Shown: in pieces, positions 57,985 through 64,000 of the stretch
How the letters are laid out: the number at the start of each line of letters is the position of its first letter
How positions within the stretch are numbered: the first letter of the stretch is position 1
From: Ligustrum vulgare
Lineage: Eukaryota; Streptophyta; Magnoliopsida; Lamiales; Oleaceae
Assembly (NCBI GenBank): GCA_963555705.1
Contig: OY743179.1
Location: 25,410,192-25,474,191, forward strand
DNA: 64,000 nt
Direction: 5' to 3'
Program-made: the position numbers and the translations under genes
The notes under the pieces: generated by a model
The model's input: only the letters and a program-made list of their open reading frames with translations
The model's database searches: none
Told to the model about the DNA's origin: nothing

Positions 57985-58638
57985 ATGGAAGCACCAAAAC
58001 TTCGACAGATCAAAACTATTTGTGTATTTTGTGGATCAAAAGTAGGGAAAGGCTTCGGTTATCTAGAAGCGGCTGTAGATCTTGGAAAGAAACTGGGGGA
58101 AAAAGGTATCACTCTTGTATATGGGGGTGGTAGCAGTGGTCTAATGGGTTGTGTTTCCCAATCTGCTCTTGCAGAGAAATCAAAAGTAATCGGTGTCATA
58201 CCTGTCCCTTTGGTAGATGTTGCAGGAAAAACACGAGGGCATGAAGTTCAAACCTTATCCATCCATGAACGCATAACTTGTATGCTATATGGTTCTGATG
58301 CCTTTATAGCCCTGCCCGGAGGTTTTGGTACCTTAGAAGAAATTTTTAACATTACCTCGTGGGCTCAACTAGATCTCCATACTAAGCCTATTGGGCTTCT
58401 GAATGTTAACAATTTCTTTGATGGTTTGTTAACCTTTCTTGATTATGCTGTGGAACAGGGATTCATCTCTCCATTTTCCAGAAGGCTTCTTATTTCTGCT
58501 CCTACTATTGATGAACTACTGGATAAGCTGCAGTCATATATCTCAATACAAGATCCAGCAGGAGTTAAAATAGATTGGTCGCAAGGAAGGGGAATCAAGC
58601 GAAAATGGAGTCCGGTTAATGTAAATTTAACTCTTTGA
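57985..58638 (+). CDS. LOG-like: LOG-family cytokinin riboside monophosphate phosphoribohydrolase, intronless
   Basis: An intact ORF of 217 residues with a Rossmann-type LOG fold: ICVFCGSKVGKG (12-23), VYGGGSSGLMG (45-55), HERI (94-97), DAFIALPGGFGTLEE (105-119, family signature PGGxGTxxE at 111-119) and WAQLDLHTKPIGLLNVNNFFDGL. LOG enzymes release active cytokinin base from its nucleoside monophosphate in the cytosol. Common LOGs have Arg-Lys after His-Glu; here the Lys is Ile (HERI), so this belongs to a divergent clade and its activity is less certain. The C-terminus carries a Lys/Arg patch (RGIKRKW). Plant LOG genes normally have several introns, so the uninterrupted frame suggests capture through RNA. 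It is preceded by a TATA-like box and followed by three hairpins and AATAAA. The start at 57985 is the first ATG after the box. Confidence 0.85.
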   Translation: MEAPKLRQIKTICVFCGSKVGKGFGYLEAAVDLGKKLGEKGITLVYGGGSSGLMGCVSQSALAEKSKVIGVIPVPLVDVAGKTRGHEVQTLSIHERITCMLYGSDAFIALPGGFGTLEEIFNITSWAQLDLHTKPIGLLNVNNFFDGLLTFLDYAVEQGFISPFSRRLLISAPTIDELLDKLQSYISIQDPAGVKIDWSQGRGIKRKWSPVNVNLTL

Positions 58639-58708
58639 ATCTTAGAATAGGTGGGGGTAGAGTACGGAGTATTCTCACTCTCGAGACACCCCTCCATTTA
58701 CTAGGATT
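58638..58708 (+). ncRNA. Structured repeat, hairpin 1
   Basis: The core GGTGGGGGTAG ... TACGGAGTATTCTCACTCTCG ... ACACC (58650-58690) contains an inner stem GAGTA/ACTC and a GGTG/CACC closing stem. An outer stem pairs AATCTTAG (58638-58645) with CTAGGATT (58701-58708). First of three similar units, starting at the LOG stop codon. Confidence 0.6.
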
Positions 58709-58733
58709 TCCTTAATGTTTAAATCTTGTGTGT

Positions 58734-58799
58734 ACCTCAAAGGTTCCAGGTGGTAGATTACGGAGTATTCTTACTCTCGAAACACACCTCTTTGAAGGT
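58734..58799 (+). ncRNA. Structured repeat, hairpin 2
   Basis: The core GGTGGTAGATTACGGAGTAT ... ACTCTCGAAACACACC (58749-58788) matches hairpin 1. The outer stem is different but complementary: ACCTCAAA (58734-58741) with TTTGAAGGT (58791-58799), one bulge. Confidence 0.6.
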
Positions 58800-58810
58800 T
58801 TTCTCTTTAT

Positions 58811-58875
58811 ATCCTCAAAAGATCAGAGGTGGTAGGATACGGCTACTCCGGAAACACATCTCTCATTCTGAGGAT
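58811..58875 (+). ncRNA. Structured repeat, hairpin 3
   Basis: The core GGTGGTAGGATACGGCTACT then CCGGAAACACATC (58828-58860) lacks most of the inner loop but keeps TACGG...CCG pairing. The outer stem ATCCTCA (58811-58817) pairs perfectly with TGAGGAT (58869-58875). Confidence 0.55.
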
Positions 58876-58961
58876 CTTTCCATGTTTTTCTCTTATGCTT
58901 TTGTGTGTTTCATGTATTTCCTTTCCAGTGTGACTCTTGTGTGTTCTCCTTATGAGTAAAT

Positions 58962-58967
58962 AATAAA
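58962..58967 (+). terminator. Polyadenylation signal of the LOG transcription unit
   Basis: AATAAA lies 324 bp after the LOG stop and just past the hairpins, preceded by a TGTGTG-rich stretch (58900-58945). Confidence 0.5.
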
Positions 58968-59813
58968 ATTTCTGCTATCATCTACTAAATCTCGTTTGTG
59001 ATGTAAATGATCTTGCATGTCTAACCTTAATTTCTTTAGTGGATGCTTATCATATTATGCTCTTAATTCCAAATGATAAAATTCTGGATAGAGTCTCCCT
59101 TGTAATTTGGACTTATCCAAACCATAAGTATACTTCATAACTCACAATAATAAATAACTCCACATTTGATCACAACGATCTAAAAATATTGAAAACGATT
59201 CCAACACTTCAATATCATCAAAATATCCCATAATTCAATTCATAATTCCTCAACATAGAAATTTCAAATCATATTTTTCAATATCACAATATTACTTCCT
59301 TCCATACCTTAATTGGCTAAAAAGTTACTCATACTTATAAATATATGCCATAAATCATATTCCCAAAATTTATTCACAAAGCCAAACTTCATAATAAATT
59401 TCTCTTCAACATAGAGGCATAATAAATTAACTCAACATAATATCCATTACTTAATTCTCAATAAAATCATATTATTCCCATTATGCTCAACACTCGTTTT
59501 CTTAAAAAAATTTCTCATAATCATTAAAGCATATAAGTTATGACAAAGCATAACAACATCATTATTTTCGAAGAAATACATTCTTATTTCTCATAAATCA
59601 TAAGTATCCGAAATACTCTTCATTCTTTCTCATAAATAAATAAAATGAGTATTCGAAATACTGAAATAACTTTAAACATCATAAACTTCTTTACCTCGGA
59701 GTTGGTGGAACGAATGATGGCAGTGGCAATCTTCATCAATAAAATTTTATAATGGAAAATGTTTCTTGAAAATTCTTTTTGAAAATTTTTCCAGTCTACA
59801 GAAACGCAGACTA
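58968..59813. other. Internal non-coding part of element 8, next to the PBS
   Basis: AT-rich. On the minus strand a short frame from 59826 (68 codons) follows the PBS but has no gag features. This would be the 5' leader of the element's genomic RNA. No gene is supported. Confidence 0.5.
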
Positions 59814-59825
59814 GCTCTGATACCA
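59814..59825 (-). promoter_or_regulatory. Primer binding site of element 8
   Basis: The minus strand reads TGGTATCAGAGC, complementary to the initiator Met tRNA 3' end, three bases from the LTR end at 59829. Confidence 0.93.
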
Positions 59826-59828
59826 ACT

Positions 59829-62800
59829 TGTAGCGCCCCGAGTTCCGTATACCCGATTCACTACGTCATTTTCTGTCTAAATTTTTCGAATAATATTTTT
59901 GCGGAAGAAATAATTGAAATTCATTTTTGGCAACATTAAATAAACTGTAATGGCCGCTAAAATTGAAAACATTTATGAAACCATTTGAAATAGTAAATCG
60001 AACCATTAATATTGTAAAGAAATTGCCAATATCATAATTTCTCAAATAAATGAACTTCTCTAAATTATTCGATTGTTTGGAAAATACGGAAATCATTAAC
60101 GTCAAACTTTCAACCGTTCAACGATTATTGCCACCATCATTCATCGCTCGCCACCGCCTCCAAAATCTGCAAAACTGTTAAAAAGTAGGGTGAGTATTTC
60201 ATGGGGGAAATACTCAGTAGACTCATCACAAATTAATTTAATTTATAAGATGATTAAACACATAAATCCCGGCTCTTTATAAAACGGGCATTGATAGAGC
60301 TTCTTTATAAAACTGCTCTTGATAAAACTCATATTGTGCATTACAGCAAGGGACATATTTTGCAAATCATATGCTCTTTGAAAACAGTTCTTTGAAAACC
60401 ATATACTTATAAAACGTTTTAATTATGCCAAGCATAATTTCTTTTGAAAGCATAACATAAGATAGGATTGAAATCCTCATAAACATAAGAATTTTACCGA
60501 ACTTAGGTGGTAAGAATTCTTATGTAGTAAAATCATAATAACAGTAAGTTTTCATCATAACATAGGATAAAATCGAAATCCTCATAAACATAAGAATTTT
60601 ACCGAACTTAGGTGGCAAGAATTCTTATGTAGTAAAATCATAATAACAGTAAGATCATAATAACAGTAAGTATACCAAAACATAATTCATGAAATTCATA
60701 GGGATCATTTCCATCATAACATAAGATAGGATCGAAATCCTCATAAACATACGCGACAGGAATTTTACCGAACTTAGGTGGTAAATCCTCATAAACATAT
60801 GGAAAGGCAGGAATTTTACCGAACTTAGGTGGTAAATCCTCATAAACTTATGGAGACACAGAATTCTACCGAACTTAGGTGGTAAGAATTCTTATGCGTA
60901 GCAATGATCCAAAACATATAAAACATTATCGTAAAAACATAGGGTATACTTACTTTTCATAAAAACATAAGGTATATTTACCTTTCATAAAACATACTTA
61001 ATTTTCTTAAAAATTGACTTTCACAAGTCACATGACATTTATATGAAATCATAATTTAAATCAATTAATAAGTGCGAGTCTACCTCAAATCCGACGAGTG
61101 CAAAGTTGAGCGGGAATGACTTCAATTTCTTTAAATTCTCCGTACGCTTCGTCTTAGCCAATAAGTCACTTTAGTATATCGAATATATAGTTCAAAATGA
61201 TAAATTATAATTTGAGGACTAAAATTGATGTTTTGAAAGTTGAGGGACTAAAATGAATACTTTTGAAAGTTGAGGGATTAAAATGAATACTTTTGAAACT
61301 TGAGCTTAAAATAAAGTAAATCAGCAGGGACTGAATTGATAAGTTTGAAGCTAAAAGGACTGAATAAAACCTTTTTAAAACTTGAGGGGCTGATTTGAAA
61401 TAACATTAAAACTTTATAAGGGCTGAAATAAACTTTTCAAAGCTGTAGGGACTGATTTAAATCATTCAGAAAACGTAGGGACCAAAGTGCAAATTTTGAA
61501 AATCAATATATCAGATCTTTCCCCTCTCTCTCTTACCATTCTCTCACTCACTCTCTCTCATTATCCAGCAGACTCTGATTTGGTCAATCCGCCGGCGATT
61601 CGCCGGCGTAACACCGGCGCTTGGAGCGGCGAGTGATGAGGATGCATTAGGCTAGGTTTTTGTGTGGATTTGGGGGCGATTTGGGTATGAAACTGAGGCT
61701 GGAAACGAGGTTCAAAAATCGCGATTTGGGACTGAGCAGTGGAGTCGATGGGGTTGTGCAGGGGTTGGTCTGGGCCGGTGAGATTGGTGGTTAATTCTGA
61801 GTATGGGTGTGTCTTTGGAGTTGACTGCGTGTGGCTTGATTTCACGAAGATGGTGGTCTGATGGTGCAGCCGGTTGTTGCCAGTGGTGGGAGATTTTATA
61901 AATCTGCAGATGGTGTCCGGTGGTGGAGGCAGTGTTGGGCAGCTGCGGTGGCTTGTTTGCTTGATCTTGGTTTTGAATTCTATAATTAAGTCTGGGTTTG
62001 GCAATGGAGGTGGTGACTGTGATGTGGTTTGATTATGGAGATGGTTATGTTTGCTTGTGGAATTGATGTTGGTGGTATATGGTTTGTCTGCTGGGATTAT
62101 GAGTGGTATCTGCAGGCTCGATGGTGGATGAATTGTGATGATGAGCAGGGGCGGTTTTGGTGGTAATGAAACAGTGGTGACGTACTGGTTGTGCTTGGAT
62201 GCTGGGAAGACTGATGGAGGTGCTGGAAATGGTAGTAACCTGATTTTTGGGCAGTGGTGGTCATGGTGGTCCAGGCGGTGGTTGCGGGATTCGGCTGCAA
62301 ATGGAATTTGAAGCTGGCCAAGGGGATTTGAATGTAGTGGAGTATGAAGTGTGATTGAAGTGCTGCAGAATGGTGATTGGGCTGATGAATATATTGTGTT
62401 TGTGATCATGTGTTGGGATGATAATGGAGAATATAATCATTATGTTCTTGCAACATAATGAATGCATACGGGTGGTGGAGTTAGTGGGGAATAGTGGAGA
62501 ATAAAATCATTGAATGGAATAATTATAATTTGGTTTAATATGATATGGATTTGGTGTAAAGAGAAAAGAAAGGAGGAGAAAACGTGGGGATGAAATCAAC
62601 TAAAAATTTAACTATCTTTGATCAAGAAACGCTTTTAAAACAGATATATTTTTGACTGAAAAATACATTTTGAAAATAATATTTTGAATAAATAATTAAA
62701 ATAATATAATTTTAGAAATTCGGATTTTTAATTTAAAATCGAACAAATTCGATATTTCTTGACTTGGCTAGACGAATCCGTCGCGGCGTTGACTTCAAAA

Positions 62801-62879
62801 TAATAAATGAAATAGTAGCGACACGATTTTCTAAATATTAAAATAATTATTTATTGCATAAAAATTCTGGATCGCTATA
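59829..62879 (-). repeat. 5' LTR of element 8
   Basis: 3051 bp; every stretch and translated frame I compared equals the left LTR (53374-56424), including both internal arrays. Followed by TSD CCCCT at 62880-62884. Confidence 0.95.
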
Positions 62880-62884
62880 CCCCT

Positions 62885-63263
62885 TAAAGGAAGAAAGGAG
62901 TCCTAACCCACGAGTGAGCCTCCTGAAAAAAGGGAAAATCACTCCTTGTAATAATGGAATTCTTCATAAAATGTAAGTTTATATCAAAAGGACTCATTCC
63001 TTAACCAAAATAGGTTATGGGCTCTTAAGCCCTATAAATACAGTCTCTTTAATCACATATTATTCATTCATTATTCTCTACGTTTTCCAGTTAAATATTC
63101 TTTCTCTACTTTTCTCCAGAAAACTAATTCTCACACCTGAGGGGCGACGGGAAGAACCTCCTCGCCTTTTCGCAGGTCAACCAAGACGAATTCATTAGTA
63201 TTCTCCAGTAATCAAGTATCATCAGATTTTGCCACGTCAATGTTATGATTTTTTACAGCATCA
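62885..63263 (+). repeat. 3' LTR of gypsy element 7, right part
   Basis: Continues the LTR interrupted at 53373 and matches 44457-44815, with TATA box CCTATAAATACAG near 63032. It extends about 30 bp past the point where the 5' LTR is cut and ends CATCA before the TSD TATAT (63264-63268). Confidence 0.88.
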
Positions 63264-63268
63264 TATAT

Positions 63269-63530
63269 TATTATTAACTATTTAATAAATTAAAACATCT
63301 GTGCAAATGCTTTGTTTTTGTTTATAAATAAAAATATTGTTATTTTCGAGATAAATGAGTGAATGAAAAATGGTTTCAAAAAATGTGTATAGTTAAAAAG
63401 TGGGTGAAAAATATGTTATCTGTAAATAAATGTATAGACAAAGTTATCGAATGGTATTTTTAATCATTCTTAATTTTAATAATTGTAAAGATTATATGGT
63501 ATAAGGTTTTTGATATAATTTTAACTGACA
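63269..63530. other. AT-rich spacer
   Basis: The right flank of the gypsy element, with no gene recognised. The boundary with the plastid-derived DNA is approximate. Confidence 0.45.
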
Positions 63531-64000
63531 TTGTTCGTTAAGATTCACTAGTCGGCATGGCTAAATGAATCGGAGATCAATTTATCTATTGGGAGTAGTT
63601 ACGAATGAGCCCTACAAATGAAATAGAGATTGAAAGAGTAAATATTCGCAGCAAAAAGTTTTTTTTTTTAGTTGCTAAACTTGGATAAAGAACAAAACTA
63701 AGTAAAGATTTTTTTAGAACGTTCTAAAAAAAATTATTTTTTACATAAATGTTAATCATTTCAATTAAATGTTTTTAATAATTTTTTTGTGAAGAGCTGA
63801 ATGAGAAGAAACTCTCACGTCCGATTTTATAGTAGAGATGAATTGTGAAATGACCATCAGCTATAACCCCAAAAGAACTAGATTTCGTAAACAACATAGA
63901 GGAAGAATGAAGGGAATATCTTATCGAGGTAATCATATTTGTTTCGGTAAATATGCTCTTGAGGCACTTGAACCTGCTTGGATCACATCTAGACAAATCG
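63530..64000 (+). pseudogene. rpl16: Nuclear copy of plastid rpl16 (intron end and exon 2)
   Basis: 63868-64000 encodes [20 protein letters not shown] and onward to EPAWITSRQ, the start of ribosomal protein L16 exon 2 as in plastid genomes. It runs off the window. Upstream, 63794-63828 (GAGCTGAATGAGAAGAAACT ... ACGTCCGAT) has the form of group II intron domain V, followed by a domain VI-like segment ending CCATCAGCTATAA. Sequence from about 63530 (GTTCGTTAAGATTCACTAG) fits the 3' part of the rpl16 intron. Flanking nuclear retrotransposon DNA makes it a nuclear plastid insert rather than plastid DNA itself. It lacks exon 1 in this window, so it is unlikely to be expressed. Confidence 0.85.

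Larger units (their letters stand above)
53374..62879 (-). mobile_element. Non-autonomous LTR retrotransposon 8 (LARD-like) carrying two ORFs
   Basis: 9506 bp, flanked by TSD CCCCT (53369-53373 and 62880-62884), inserted in the 3' LTR of gypsy element 7. LTRs at 53374-56424 and 59829-62879 are both 3051 bp. The PBS TGGTATCAGAGC (minus strand, 59825-59814) and the polypurine tract AAGGAGGTAAGA (minus strand, 56437-56426) give minus-strand orientation. Internal DNA is 3.4 kb without gag or pol. It instead carries a basic Cys-rich ORF, a LOG-family ORF and hairpin repeats, all on the plus strand. LTR ends and PBS/PPT style suggest descent from a chromovirus-type gypsy element (inference). Equal-length, apparently identical LTRs mean recent movement, with proteins supplied in trans. 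Confidence 0.93.
44195..63263 (+). mobile_element. Ty3/gypsy retrotransposon 7, Tat-type, degraded, split by element 8
   Basis: The outer limits are fixed by the 5-bp duplication TATAT (44190-44194 and 63264-63268). The 5' LTR is 44195-44815 and the 3' LTR is 53064-53373 plus 62885-63263. Order is gag, protease, RT, RNase H, second RNase H, integrase, which is gypsy order. The second RNase H and a long antisense ORF between integrase and the 3' LTR are typical of the Tat group (Retand/Ogre/Grande-like elements). The 3' LTR is interrupted by element 8. Frameshifts and stops make it non-autonomous. Confidence 0.88.

Noticed and set aside
58638..58875. Hairpins considered as hammerhead ribozymes (retrozyme type)
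   Set aside because: The CTGATGA core of hammerheads is absent. Only a CGAAAC phrase is present, which is not enough.

Overview
The window is nuclear DNA from a flowering plant: AT-rich, spliced genes with GT/AG introns, Ty1/copia and Ty3/gypsy retrotransposons of plant type, MITEs, and at the right edge a piece of plastid rpl16 with its group II intron. A eudicot, perhaps an asterid, fits the protein flavour, but that is only an impression. No bacterial or phage features are present.

Layout. 1-3235: old non-genic sequence holding copy A of a local duplication, which carries a Stowaway-like MITE. 3815-9382: a degraded copia element with both LTRs and TSD TTTTC (element 1). 9992-14500: a second degraded copia element with TSD CAAAT and a 5' LTR reduced to a stub (element 2). 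14617-22235: copy B of the duplication, split by a minus-strand copia element at about 16600-22067 that has lost its 5' LTR (element 3). About 23110-26814: a copia RT scrap followed by a 5'-truncated copia element (element 4). 28945-42888, minus strand: one apparently intact host gene, a six-exon receptor-like cytoplasmic kinase of subfamily VII close to PBL2/PBL3 (APK2). Its third intron is 10.6 kb long because an old copia element (element 5) sits in it and a young minus-strand copia element (element 6, identical 200-bp LTRs, one in-frame stop) is inserted inside element 5. 44195-63263: a decayed Ty3/gypsy Tat-type element (element 7) with gag, protease, RT, RNase H, a second (archaeal-type) RNase H, integrase, a hairpin-forming tandem array and a long antisense ORF. 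53374-62879: a 9.5-kb non-autonomous element (element 8) inserted in the 3' LTR of element 7. 63530-64000: plastid rpl16 DNA in the nucleus.

The most interesting part is element 8. It has two 3051-bp LTRs of the same length and apparently the same sequence, an initiator-Met-tRNA primer binding site, a polypurine tract and a perfect 5-bp TSD, so it inserted recently. It has no gag or pol. Between the LTRs, on the strand opposite to the element's own transcription, lies a cassette of two intact intron-free ORFs. One is a 188-residue basic Cys-rich protein whose core resembles the Cys-rich nucleic-acid-binding proteins of some plant RNA viruses. The other is a 217-residue LOG-family protein (cytokinin-activating phosphoribohydrolase fold). 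Both are preceded by the same TATA-like box. The LOG ORF is followed by three tandem ~65-70-nt hairpins, whose outer stems differ in sequence but still pair, and then by an AATAAA signal. This looks like a gene cassette carried by a retrotransposon, with possible consequences for cytokinin level or RNA silencing.

Apart from the kinase gene, the element 8 cassette and a few weak candidates, all coding sequence here is retrotransposon-derived and mostly broken.
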